From Candidatus Adiutrix sp. (GTDB taxonomy: Bacteria; Desulfobacterota; Desulfarculia; Adiutricales; Adiutricaceae), in the NCBI GenBank assembly GCA_031263565.1, contig JAISFR010000089.1, positions 1 through 51,562 on the forward strand: DNA of 51,562 nt. The letters run 5' to 3'. This document shows positions 1 through 7,559 of the stretch, piece after piece. The notes under the pieces were generated by a model. It saw only the letters and a list, made by a program, of their open reading frames with translations, was not told the origin of the DNA and ran no database searches. How positions within the stretch are numbered: the first letter of the stretch is position 1; every line of letters starts with the position of its first letter. Made by a program: the position numbers and the translations under genes.

Positions 1-2
1 TT

Positions 3-860
3 TCCCGGCCTTTGCCCGGCGGGGCCACGGTGCTTTGGTCGGTGAAGTCGGTGAGCAACCCTTCGGCGGCTTGGTGGCTGAGAGCCGCGACGGCCAAGAA
101 CGGTTTGACTTGGGGCGACGAGGCCGACGGGACGAGTTCGTGGGCCGTGGATGACGTGGCGGGGACGGCTTCGACCTCCGGCACTGTGCAACTGACGGAC
201 ATTGTGGGTTCGCGTTCGGTGACCCTGGAGGCCTCGGTCTGTCTTGGCGGCCGTGGCGGTGAAAGCGCTGAAGCCCTTTGTACCGCCAATGGCGGCGCCT
301 GGTATGCCGATGAGACGACGGTGTCTTTCGGGGCCGGCCCCTTGTCGGTGTTCACGACCAACCCGAATGACGGGCGCGGTAAAGCCTGGGCGACTTTATA
401 CGGCACATCGGCCACTGGTAATGGAGACTTTATTTCAGGCAGCAACACTTTCCCGGCGGCTGACATCGTTAATGGTTCGGTGATTAACAATACCGTATCG
501 ACATCCGGTTCAACGGCGGCCATGACAGCAGTCTTCGGCGCCGGCTGGACGGCCGGTGAATCGACGAATGGTCATTACTCGACAACCGCGAATTTACCGA
601 AGGTGTCGCAGTTGCTGGCGGTGGCAAAGAAATATGACGGACATTACCACAGGGATGTGCCGCGTAAGGGCGCTGCTTTTGCGGCTGGTTGGCCTGATGA
701 TGCTTATAAGAGAGGGTTCTACGGCTATTGGTCCGGCGAGGTGGTCTTCGTCGGCGTCAACGGCGACTTCATCGCCCGTGTCGTCCTCCTCATGGACGGC
801 AACGATGTTTGGGACGACATCGTCAACAACCTCCCCGTCGCCGTCGGCGTGCTTCCGTGA
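3..860 (+). CDS. C-terminal part of a large surface/adhesin-like protein (5' truncated)
   Basis: The reading frame is open to the window edge, so this is probably the 3' end of a longer gene. A TTG at 12 is the first possible start but has no convincing ribosome binding site. The roughly 285 visible residues are rich in Ser, Thr, Gly, Ala and Val, with beta-strand-like stretches and short repeats of the TSTSG/STSG type, as in extracellular Ig-fold proteins. The last 60 residues (GYWSGEVVF, then VGVNGDF, ending NLPVAVGVLP) resemble the conserved C-terminal module seen in some invasin/intimin-like adhesins of anaerobic proteobacteria; I recall this pattern but could not check it. No transmembrane helix or LPXTG-type anchor is visible. 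The next gene is on the opposite strand. A phage tail or cell-surface hydrolase remains possible. Confidence 0.5.
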   Translation, partial: SRPLPGGATVLWSVKSVSNPSAAWWLRAATAKNGLTWGDEADGTSSWAVDDVAGTASTSGTVQLTDIVGSRSVTLEASVCLGGRGGESAEALCTANGGAWYADETTVSFGAGPLSVFTTNPNDGRGKAWATLYGTSATGNGDFISGSNTFPAADIVNGSVINNTVSTSGSTAAMTAVFGAGWTAGESTNGHYSTTANLPKVSQLLAVAKKYDGHYHRDVPRKGAAFAAGWPDDAYKRGFYGYWSGEVVFVGVNGDFIARVVLLMDGNDVWDDIVNNLPVAVGVLP

Positions 861-940
861 GGGTATTCTAAATTTATGAAAGGTCCCTCTCCCCGCAAAG
901 CAAAAATAAACAACGCAGCCGACGACACGATGTTCCGTTG

Positions 941-1339
941 TCATGAATGGTCGGGTAAAACCTGAGCTACTTCATTTCCGAGGCACTCGTAACAATAGGG
1001 AGTACCAGCCTCGTGAGCGTCCAGGTGGTCGATCCCCCAATGCGCAAGCGCGTGGAGGGCATCGTACAGGCCACGTCCGTCATGCGTCAGCGTATATTCC
1101 ACCCGTGGCGGAATCTGGTTGTACTGTTTTCGCAGAATCAGCCCGTCAGCCTCCAGTTCTTTCAAGGATTGGGCCAGCATCATGTTGGTGATGTTCCCCA
1201 ATTTTCTTTTCAATTCGCTGTACCGTTTGGGACTCCGCGGGAACAACAGGCAGATAAGGGGAAATTTCCACTTTCCGCCAATCAGTTCAAGAGAGTAGCG
1301 AATCGGACATTGGGAGCTTTTGCTGTCTGACCGGGCCAT
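941..1339 (-). CDS. HxlR-family winged-helix transcriptional regulator
   Basis: A 132-residue protein, the usual size for HxlR/MarR-like one-domain regulators. It has the family hallmarks in order: a Cys-Pro near the N-terminus (CPIRYSLELIGGKWK, residues 11-25), the helix-turn-helix region with SPKRYSELKR and ITNMMLAQSLKELEADGLI, and the wing RVEYTLTHDGRGL. HxlR proteins bind DNA as dimers and typically respond to aldehydes, quinones or redox stress through that N-terminal Cys; the inducer here is unknown. The ATG at 1339 follows an AGGGAAAAG ribosome binding site. An AT-rich spacer with two dyads lies immediately upstream (1358-1386) and suggests autoregulation or control of the divergent gene at 1669. 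Two further Cys residues (CYEC, near residue 120) could be metal or redox sites. Confidence 0.9.
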   Translation of the reverse strand: MARSDSKSSQCPIRYSLELIGGKWKFPLICLLFPRSPKRYSELKRKLGNITNMMLAQSLKELEADGLILRKQYNQIPPRVEYTLTHDGRGLYDALHALAHWGIDHLDAHEAGTPYCYECLGNEVAQVLPDHS

Positions 1340-1357
1340 AACTTTTCCCTATGGTAT

Positions 1358-1386
1358 GTATTTTAATACTTAGTCAGTAAATACTG
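1358..1386. promoter_or_regulatory. Tandem dyad operator candidate upstream of the HxlR-type gene
   Basis: There are two perfect inverted repeats side by side in a strongly AT-rich stretch: GTATT-TT-AATAC at 1358-1369 and CAGTA-AA-TACTG at 1375-1386. Their centres are 17 bp apart. They start 19 bp upstream of the HxlR-type start codon, where an autoregulatory site is expected. That the HxlR protein binds here is inference; both the regulator gene and the plus-strand gene at 1669 could be controlled. Confidence 0.5.
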
Positions 1387-1483
1387 CGTACTTATATTTA
1401 TCTTATCATTAGGTTACAGTGGTGGGCAAGTCGGAAGGCGGGCCTGCACGCAATTCTCAAAATACGCCCGATTATAAAAATAG

Positions 1484-1575
1484 CCGGTCGCCCCGGAGAG
1501 GGCGACGGAGCGGAGCGACCGGGCAGGTCGGCCAATCCGTCCCCTGCCGGGCAAAAATCGCATTTTTTGCCCGGC
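1484..1575. repeat. Pair of long palindromes in the spacer before the PAS-like gene
   Basis: The first palindrome pairs CCGGTCGCCCCG (1484-1495) with CGGAGCGACCGG (1511-1522), 11 of 12 positions matching. The second pairs GCCGGGCAAAAA (1546-1557) with TTTTTGCCCGGC (1564-1575) perfectly around a 6-nt loop. The spacer 1340-1668 holds no credible gene. The second hairpin has the GC-stem/T-run shape of a terminator on either strand, but nothing obvious is transcribed into it from the left. A REP-like extragenic repeat or an mRNA leader structure for the gene at 1669 is possible. Confidence 0.5.
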
Positions 1576-1668
1576 TACGACCAGAGCACTTGAAGATGGA
1601 AAGCTACTTTGAGAATCGCTGGCGGGCCTGGCCGCCAAACTTCATCCCAAACAAGCAGAGGAGACTTT

Positions 1669-2118
1669 ATGCCTAAACATCCATTGCCCCAAGAAACCGT
1701 TGACGCTTTTCATTCCATGTGGGATTTTTTTCCCGAGCCGGTCAGCCTTGTTCATAAAAGCCGCGAGGTTATTGCCGTAAACAAGGTGCATTTTTACTCC
1801 CCAGGCGTATTCTGCGCCAAAATGGGACGCGGCGGCCCGCATGTCGGTTGTCTGGCGAATCAGGCGTTGAAAGAGCAGAAAGCGGTTGCCGTGACCGCTC
1901 ACTCCCAGGTGGAAAAGCAACAGATGATTACCTACTGGATTCCCGTCAAGGGCCACCCTGAATATTATGTCCATTTTTCAGTCCGGATCAAAGTTGATCA
2001 TGACCAGAAAAGCGTCACGCTGTCGTCAATTTCCGACTATGCCCGTGAGTTTTACTCCTTTGACCCAAAGACTGCCCAAACCTCAATGTCGCAGTTGACC
2101 GAACGGCAGTCCGGCTAA
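1669..2118 (+). CDS. Small PAS-like conserved hypothetical protein
   Basis: A 149-residue soluble protein with no signal peptide. The ATG at 1669 was chosen because AGAGGAG sits just upstream; an in-frame start at 1609 has no ribosome binding site. The sequence opens with a helix and then WDFFPEPVSLVHKSREVIAVN (residues 17-37), the pattern of a PAS-fold sensor (a 'which face is shown' strand pair). Next comes FCAKMGRGGPHVGC, with two Cys and a glycine-rich turn, then two antiparallel strands (ITYWIPVKGHPEYYVHFSVRI). No output domain is attached, so it would act through a partner or bind a small ligand. The conserved Cys pair may be a redox or metal site. The identification as PAS is by pattern only. 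It stands alone between the HxlR-type gene and the convergent DUF1638 gene. Confidence 0.6.
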   Translation: MPKHPLPQETVDAFHSMWDFFPEPVSLVHKSREVIAVNKVHFYSPGVFCAKMGRGGPHVGCLANQALKEQKAVAVTAHSQVEKQQMITYWIPVKGHPEYYVHFSVRIKVDHDQKSVTLSSISDYAREFYSFDPKTAQTSMSQLTERQSG

Positions 2119-2168
2119 CGGTTACGATCATAAAAACGAGGCCAGGCGAAAGCAGGCCCGGCCCCTCC

Positions 2169-2867
2169 TCAAAGCCCGGGCAGGGAGGGCGTCACCTGGG
2201 TCAAAAGGCGGCGCCACTGGTCAAAATTCAGCGGGGTATGCGGCGGCAGAACCAGGAAACGGCTGGGGTCGTCATAGGGCCCGGTCAGCAGGGCTTCCAG
2301 CCAATTCATTTCCCCGGGCAGGGTCTCCACGGTCACCTCCACCTTTTGAGCCAGGGGGCCGACCCTGACCGCGGCTTCGCCCAGGTCGTAGCTGCCGGTG
2401 TCCACCAGGCCGAAACGCCTGTAGTGCTTGAGCATCATCCTGTTGATGCGGTCGGCCCGCTCTTGTCCGTATTTTTTCACAGTATGGTCATAAGAGGTGA
2501 CGACGTTGCTCTCATGGCGCATCCAGCCTTCGGTCAGGAAGTAGGTGGCCGGGCTGGAGGCCTTTTTGCGGGCCGCCAGGGAACCCAGTAAAATGGAAAT
2601 GCAGTCGTCGGCCAGCGGCAGGATGCTCGTGTAGCCGCCGGTTTGCAAATCGCTGACCCCGCCTCCGCAATAGCCCAGGGTGAAAATCAAGTCGTCGCAC
2701 TGCCCTTCGGCCTGGTCCAGAAGCTCCTGCAGACGCTTGCGGAGACGGTCGGGGCTGCTGTGCAGCCCGCCCTCCAGCCAGATGACCGGATAATCCAGCC
2801 CCAGGCGCTTCAACGCGTCTTTGACCTCATCTTCAATAGTCTCGCAAGCCACCAGCATTCTCTTCAT
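2169..2867 (-). CDS. DUF1638-family protein
   Basis: A 232-residue cytoplasmic protein with the features of DUF1638 (PF07796): an N-terminal ML-VACETIEDEV, EGGLHSSPDRLRKRLQE, a central LGYCGGGVSDLQT, LPLADDCISILLG and TYFLTEGWMR. DUF1638 genes are often found near corrinoid or methylamine methyltransferase genes in anaerobes, but the function is not established and no such gene is in this window. The ATG at 2867 was preferred over the ATG at 2876 because the AGGGG ribosome binding site would touch the latter. It lies 57 bp downstream of the radical SAM gene on the same strand and may be co-transcribed with the end of the dcw operon. Confidence 0.85.
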   Translation of the reverse strand: MKRMLVACETIEDEVKDALKRLGLDYPVIWLEGGLHSSPDRLRKRLQELLDQAEGQCDDLIFTLGYCGGGVSDLQTGGYTSILPLADDCISILLGSLAARKKASSPATYFLTEGWMRHESNVVTSYDHTVKKYGQERADRINRMMLKHYRRFGLVDTGSYDLGEAAVRVGPLAQKVEVTVETLPGEMNWLEALLTGPYDDPSRFLVLPPHTPLNFDQWRRLLTQVTPSLPGL

Positions 2868-2923
2868 GATCACCATCCCCTATTCGTTTACCCATTATAG
2901 TACAGGCCGGCCGCTCTGTCTAA

Positions 2924-4699
2924 TCAGGCGACGGCGCTCCCGGGGCAGGCCCGGCAGGCTCCGCAGTTCCCGGCCGGGAGACAGGCCGGACTGATCAGGC
3001 CCCGCCCGGCCCTCTCCGCTTCCCGCGTGAAGGTTTCAAAGCCCGGGGCCGGTTCGACCACCCGCCAGGGGTGGGGCTTGTCCGGCGGCCAGGGGCGGTG
3101 AATGGGGTGCCGGTCATCATAGCCGATCTCGGCCAGACTGGCCTTCAGGCGGCCCTGGCGGCGGGCCAGGGCCGTAACCAGGGCGGAGCTCTCCGGGCCG
3201 CCCCGGGCCAAAAGGCCCTGGGCGATGGACCACAGGGGCGGATCCAGATTGACCGACAGGCGGGGCACATTCCTGAGGGCCTGACTGATCAGCCGGCCCC
3301 TGCGCCTGAACTCGGCCGCCGTGAGCATGGGAGCGACCTCAAAGGGGGTCTGGGCTTTGGGGGTGAAATTGGCCAGGGAAACCTGAAGTTCCGGCCAGGA
3401 CGAGCCACGGCTGGCCGCCCGGCGGATTTTACGGCAGAGCTCTATCAGTTCGGCCAGGTCCCCCTCGTCTTCCCCGGGCAGGCCGACCATGAAATAGAGT
3501 TTTATCTTTTTGAGGCCGGCCTCGGCCAGAAGGCGGGTCCCGGCCAGGATCGTTTCTTCGTCCAGATCCTTGTTGATGATGTTCCGCAGTCGCTGGCTGC
3601 CGCCTTCCGGGGCCACGGCCGCCCCATAGAGGCGGCCGGCGGCCAGTTGGGCGGCCAGTTCCGGACCGAGGGCCGAGAGCCGGAGCGAGGACAGGGTGAC
3701 GCTGCGCCTTTGTTCGAAGAGAACCGCCAGAAGCGCGGCCAGGTCCGGGTGGTCGGCCGGGGCCGGGCTGACCAGGCCCACCTTCTCCCCGGGCTTCTCC
3801 GGCGGCCCCAGGGCCGTCAGAATGTCTTTCATCGGCCAGAGGCGGTGGGGACGATAGAGGAAGCCGGCCAGACAGAAGCGGCAGCCGTAGGGGCAGCCCC
3901 GGCTGATTTCCACCAGGCGGGTGTCGGCGAATTCGGCTTGGGGGCTCAGGATGGGGGAAACCGGGGGCAGGATTTTTTTCCCGGGCTCCAGAGGGGCCTC
4001 GGGGCCCGCCCGCCAATTATCCGGCCAGACCAGGCGGGCCGGGCGAACGGGAAAAAAATCGCGGACTTCCCGACTGGAGGGAGTCGGGAAGTCCGCCATC
4101 AATCCGGGGTGGAGGGATCCCGGGGTACTTCGACTGAGAAGCGCCATCAGTTCGGGTTTAGGGAGGGGTTTGAATCTGATGGTCTCCCAGGCCGAAATCA
4201 GTTGAGGCCACTGGGCCTCGGCTTCGCCGGTCAGCACCAGGTCGACGAAGGGAATTACCGGCCAGGGGTTGGCCCAGACGGCCACCCCGCCGACCAGAAG
4301 CGGCGGATCGCCCTCCGCCCGTTCAAGCGCCCGGGCGGACAGGCCGGACTTTTCCAGGATGGCCGGCAGACGCCAGTAGTCGTTCTCCAACATCAGGGAG
4401 GCGGCCAGCAAATCGAATTCGCCGAGGGGCCGCCCGCTTTCCAGGGATAAAAGCGGGCTTCGGCTTCTCTCATATTCCCGGGCCAGAGGGCCTTCCGGCC
4501 AGAAGAAACGTTCGGCCAGAACCTCGGGCCGGGCGTTCAGAAGGCCGTAGATGGACTGGAAGCCCAGAGAGGACATGCCGCTGCGGTAACTTCCGGGCCA
4601 GATCAGAGCCACCTTCAGGCGGCCGCCGGGGTCTTTGACCGGCAGGCCTTTTTCCGCGGCCGTGATCTTCTTCAGCCGGGCTTTAATATTCCAGGCCAA
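2924..4699 (-). CDS. B12-binding-type radical SAM protein downstream of ftsZ
   Basis: A 591-residue protein. The N-terminal 30-170 region (VALIWPGSYRSGMSSLGFQ, then EFDLLAASL and LLVGGVAV) matches the degenerate B12-binding-like domain of YgiQ/TIGR03960-type proteins. The radical SAM cluster motif is complete: C269-x3-C273-x2-C276 within RGCPYGCRFCLAG. Further on are the glycine-rich APEGGSQRLR and LYFMVGLPGE strands of the TIM-barrel core. The C-terminus has extra cysteines (ACLPAGNCGACRACPG) that could hold an auxiliary cluster. The substrate is not known; the family includes proteins thought to modify RNA or protein. It follows ftsZ by 81 bp on the same strand, a placement I recall from Desulfovibrio-like genomes. 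The gene is complete and very GC-rich. Confidence 0.85.
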   Translation of the reverse strand: MAWNIKARLKKITAAEKGLPVKDPGGRLKVALIWPGSYRSGMSSLGFQSIYGLLNARPEVLAERFFWPEGPLAREYERSRSPLLSLESGRPLGEFDLLAASLMLENDYWRLPAILEKSGLSARALERAEGDPPLLVGGVAVWANPWPVIPFVDLVLTGEAEAQWPQLISAWETIRFKPLPKPELMALLSRSTPGSLHPGLMADFPTPSSREVRDFFPVRPARLVWPDNWRAGPEAPLEPGKKILPPVSPILSPQAEFADTRLVEISRGCPYGCRFCLAGFLYRPHRLWPMKDILTALGPPEKPGEKVGLVSPAPADHPDLAALLAVLFEQRRSVTLSSLRLSALGPELAAQLAAGRLYGAAVAPEGGSQRLRNIINKDLDEETILAGTRLLAEAGLKKIKLYFMVGLPGEDEGDLAELIELCRKIRRAASRGSSWPELQVSLANFTPKAQTPFEVAPMLTAAEFRRRGRLISQALRNVPRLSVNLDPPLWSIAQGLLARGGPESSALVTALARRQGRLKASLAEIGYDDRHPIHRPWPPDKPHPWRVVEPAPGFETFTREAERAGRGLISPACLPAGNCGACRACPGSAVA

Positions 4700-4729
4700 G
4701 ACTGCACTTTATCAACAAAACCATTAGAC

Positions 4730-4748
4730 GCTTTTCAGGGTGAAAAGC
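4730..4748 (-). terminator. Hairpin between ftsZ and the radical SAM gene
   Basis: GCTTTTCA and TGAAAAGC form a perfect 8-bp stem around a 3-nt loop, 33 bp past the ftsZ stop. There is no clean T run after it, so it is at best a weak or partial terminator that lowers read-through into the radical SAM gene. Confidence 0.35.
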
Positions 4749-4780
4749 CAATCCCTTTCCGGCGGTTCGCCGCCCGGCCT

Positions 4781-6133
4781 TCAATCGGCGCTGTGCCGCA
4801 GATAGGTGGGGATGTCGAAATTGTCGCCGTCGATCTGAATGGACTCGTAACGTTGGGCCAGGCGGTTGCGGCGGGTGGCCGGGGTCCGGGCGGCCGGCCG
4901 GGCCGGACCCCGCTCGACGCGTTCCTCGCGGCCCCTGGCCTGAGGCTGGTGCGGCGTGTAGTCGATGACCCCGGAGGGCTGCTGCTGGCCCGCCATAACC
5001 TCCGGAGCCGGCCTCGGCCGGGGCTGGGGCGGCGGCGTCACGGCCTGGGGCGGAACCTCCTCGCGGGGAGCGGCCGGCTGAGCCGCCCGGGGCATGGCCT
5101 GAGGCTGGGCCGGAGCGGCCTGGGGAGCTTCCGGAAGATTTTCTTCCTTCTTCTCCTTAATGGCGCCCAAACCGGTGGCAATGACCGTGACCTTGATGAG
5201 GCCGTCCTGGGCCAGATTCTCGTCAAAAGTGACCCCGTGGAAAATTTCGGCATCGGGGTGGGCCTCGCGGGTGACGAGGCTGCAGACCGTGCTGACTTCT
5301 TCCAGACCCAGGTCGCTGGGCCCGGTGATGTTGATCAGCACCCCCTGGGCGCCGTCAATGGTCAGATCGTCCAGAAGCGGGCTGGAGACGGCCTGCTGGG
5401 CGGCCTTCAGGGCCCGATCCTCGCCGCTGGCCTGGCCTACGCCCATGATGGTCGGACCGCGTTTGGTCATGACCGTCTTCAGATCCTGAAAATCAACATT
5501 GACCAGGCCCTTGCCGGTGATCAGGTCGGTAATGCCCTGAACGGCCTTCAAAAGCACAGTGTCGGCCTCGTGAAAGGCTTCCTGCAGGGTACAGCCCTTG
5601 GGCATGGTGGCCATGAGCTTTTCATTGGGCACCACCAGGATGCAGTCGCAATACTTGGTCAGTTCCTCAATGGCCTCGGTGGCCTGCTTCATGCGGCGGG
5701 GGCCCTCGAAAGAAAAGGGCTTGGTGACCACGCCGACCACCAGAGGCGGATTCGGGCACTTCGACAGGGCCTCGGCCACCACCGGAGCCCCTCCGCTGCC
5801 GGTGCCGCCGCCCATACCGGCGGTAATGAAGACCATGTCGCTGTCGGCCAGCATATCCTTGATGCGGTCGAGGTCCTCCTGAGCCGCGGCGCGGCCCACC
5901 TCGGCCTTGCCCCCGCAGCCCAGGCCCTTGGTCAGCTGCGAGCCGACCTGGACCTTGTGCGGAGCCAGGTTCCGTTCCAGGTCCTGCATGTCGGAATTGG
6001 CGGCCACGAACAGCGGACCGGTCACCCCGGCCAGGATCATGTTGTTGATCGCGTTGTTGCCGCCCCCGCCGATGCCGAAGACCTTGATCTTATGCAGGAC
6101 TTTGGTGTCCTGAAAAGAAAACTCCATCATCAT
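4781..6133 (-). CDS. ftsZ: Cell division protein FtsZ
   Basis: Tubulin-like GTPase that forms the cytokinetic ring. The 450-residue protein has the N-terminal nucleotide loop (VFGIGGGGNNAINNM, residues 18-32), the tubulin signature GGGTGSG (108-114), the T7 loop region (NVDFQDLKTVM) and the conserved C-terminal tail (FDIPTYLR, about 439-446) that binds FtsA. Between core and tail lies a Pro/Ala/Gln/Arg-rich linker of about 110 residues. The usual GAGANPE loop is replaced by GCGGKAE (72-78) and the NTD of helix H1-S3 by NSD, both mild departures. The ATG at 6133 follows GGGAGGG; three Met codons in a row make the exact first residue slightly uncertain. ftsA is 164 bp upstream, and the AT-rich spacer may carry an extra promoter. 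Confidence 0.98.
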   Translation of the reverse strand: MMMEFSFQDTKVLHKIKVFGIGGGGNNAINNMILAGVTGPLFVAANSDMQDLERNLAPHKVQVGSQLTKGLGCGGKAEVGRAAAQEDLDRIKDMLADSDMVFITAGMGGGTGSGGAPVVAEALSKCPNPPLVVGVVTKPFSFEGPRRMKQATEAIEELTKYCDCILVVPNEKLMATMPKGCTLQEAFHEADTVLLKAVQGITDLITGKGLVNVDFQDLKTVMTKRGPTIMGVGQASGEDRALKAAQQAVSSPLLDDLTIDGAQGVLINITGPSDLGLEEVSTVCSLVTREAHPDAEIFHGVTFDENLAQDGLIKVTVIATGLGAIKEKKEENLPEAPQAAPAQPQAMPRAAQPAAPREEVPPQAVTPPPQPRPRPAPEVMAGQQQPSGVIDYTPHQPQARGREERVERGPARPAARTPATRRNRLAQRYESIQIDGDNFDIPTYLRHSAD

Positions 6134-6263
6134 TACTCTATCCCTCCCTGTGGAGCCGGGGCCCCGGAACTGCGGAAGTACCGCGACTACTACTTTAACA
6201 CATTAACCGATAATCATCCAGAGTAATTTATGCAAGCCGGCTTTTCCCAAAAAGCAAGTGGCC

Positions 6264-6285
6264 TGACCACAAGATATTGTGGTCA
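6264..6285 (-). promoter_or_regulatory. Perfect hairpin just after ftsA
   Basis: TGACCACAA (6264-6272) and TTGTGGTCA (6277-6285) form a perfect 9-bp stem around GATA, 13 nt past the ftsA stop codon in the ftsA-ftsZ spacer (6134-6297). It could protect the ftsA mRNA 3' end, attenuate transcription into ftsZ or be an operator. A T5 run lies about 10 nt downstream on the minus strand, too far for a standard terminator. Confidence 0.4.
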
Positions 6286-6297
6286 CAACCGCGCAGT

Positions 6298-7533
6298 TTA
6301 CACAATTTCTTTGAACCAGTTTTTCATCCGATTCAGAACATGGCCAAAGCCGCTGCCGCCCCGCCGCCTGAATTCTTTTTCGGCCCGAACTTCCTCCTTT
6401 TTCAGACCATATAAAACCAGGCCGACCGCCGTGGCATATTTGGGGTCGTTGATGACGTCTTTCAGGCCCCCGATCTCCCGGGGATAGCCCCGGCGCACCG
6501 GCAGGTCGAAAACCTGCTCGGCCAGTTCCGGCACGCCCTCCAGCAAAGCCGCCCCGCCGGTGATGACCACCCCGCTGTTGAGCTGGTCGTCATAGCCGCT
6601 CTTCATCAGCTCCCGGTTGATGAGCATCATGATTTCCTCGACCCGCAACTCCAGGATGTCGGCCAGGACCATGCGGCTGACCATCCGGGAAGGCCGGCCG
6701 CCCACCGAGGCCACCTCGATGACCTGGTCTTCCTCGATCATGGAGGTCAGGCAGCAGCCGTAGGCCTTTTTGATCTCTTCGGCCGCGCTGGTGGGCGTGC
6801 GCAGACCCACAGCCACGTCGTTGGTCAAATGGGTGCCGCCCAAGGCCAGCACCGAGGTGTGCTTGATGCTGTTCTGGGAAAAAATGGCCATGTCCACCGT
6901 GCCCCCGCCGAAATCCAGCAAAGCCACGCCCAGATCCTTCTCCTCCTGGGTCAGGACCGCGTCGGCCGAGGCCACCGATTCCAGCACGATGTCGCAGACG
7001 TCCAAGTCGGCCATATGGGCGCAGCGGATCAAGTTCTGGGCGCTGGTGGCCGCCCCGGTGACGATGTGTACTTTGGCCTCCAGGCGGACCCCGCTCATGC
7101 CCACCGGATCCTGGATGCCGCCCTGGTTGTCGACGATGAATTCCTGGGGAATGGTGTGAATGACTTCCCGATCCATGGGGATGGCCAGGGCCCGGGCCGC
7201 CTCCAGGACCCGCTCCACATCCCCGGGGGCCACTTCCCGGTTCTTGACGGCAATGACCCCCTGGCTGTTGCGGCCCTCGATGTGTCCGCCGGCAATGCCC
7301 ACGTACACTTCGGTGATCTCGCAGCCGGCCATGAGCTCGGCCTCCTCCACAGCCCGCTTGATGGATTCCACGGTGCGTTCGATGTTGACCACCGCGCCTT
7401 TGCGCAGACCCTGGGAGGGATGCGAGCCGATGCCGATGATGTCGACCCCGCCCTCGTCGTTGGGTTCGCCCACCACGCAGCAGATCTTGGTGGTGCCGAT
7501 GTCCAGCCCGAAAATCAAATCTCCTGAAGCCAT
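6298..7533 (-). CDS. ftsA: Cell division protein FtsA
   Basis: Actin-like ATPase that tethers FtsZ to the inner membrane. The 411-residue protein has the phosphate-1 motif (FGLDIGTTKICCVV, about residues 8-21), the 1C subdomain (NIERTVESIKRAVEEAE), the phosphate-2 motif (LLDFGGGTVDMAIF, about 206-219), the adenosine motif (GVVITGGAALLEGV) and a C-terminal amphipathic helix (VLNRMKNWFKEIV) for membrane binding. It starts 26 bp after ftsQ, as in most dcw clusters, and is complete with no unusual features. Confidence 0.98.
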   Translation of the reverse strand: MASGDLIFGLDIGTTKICCVVGEPNDEGGVDIIGIGSHPSQGLRKGAVVNIERTVESIKRAVEEAELMAGCEITEVYVGIAGGHIEGRNSQGVIAVKNREVAPGDVERVLEAARALAIPMDREVIHTIPQEFIVDNQGGIQDPVGMSGVRLEAKVHIVTGAATSAQNLIRCAHMADLDVCDIVLESVASADAVLTQEEKDLGVALLDFGGGTVDMAIFSQNSIKHTSVLALGGTHLTNDVAVGLRTPTSAAEEIKKAYGCCLTSMIEEDQVIEVASVGGRPSRMVSRMVLADILELRVEEIMMLINRELMKSGYDDQLNSGVVITGGAALLEGVPELAEQVFDLPVRRGYPREIGGLKDVINDPKYATAVGLVLYGLKKEEVRAEKEFRRRGGSGFGHVLNRMKNWFKEIV

Positions 7534-7559
7534 TTCTCACCCCTCCATAACTGCGGCCA

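Noticed and set aside
4793-6226. 477-codon plus-strand open frame across ftsZ
   Set aside because: It is antisense to ftsZ, an unmistakable gene. Long antisense frames are normal in GC-rich DNA because stop codons are rare in the complementary frame; the product has no recognisable motif.
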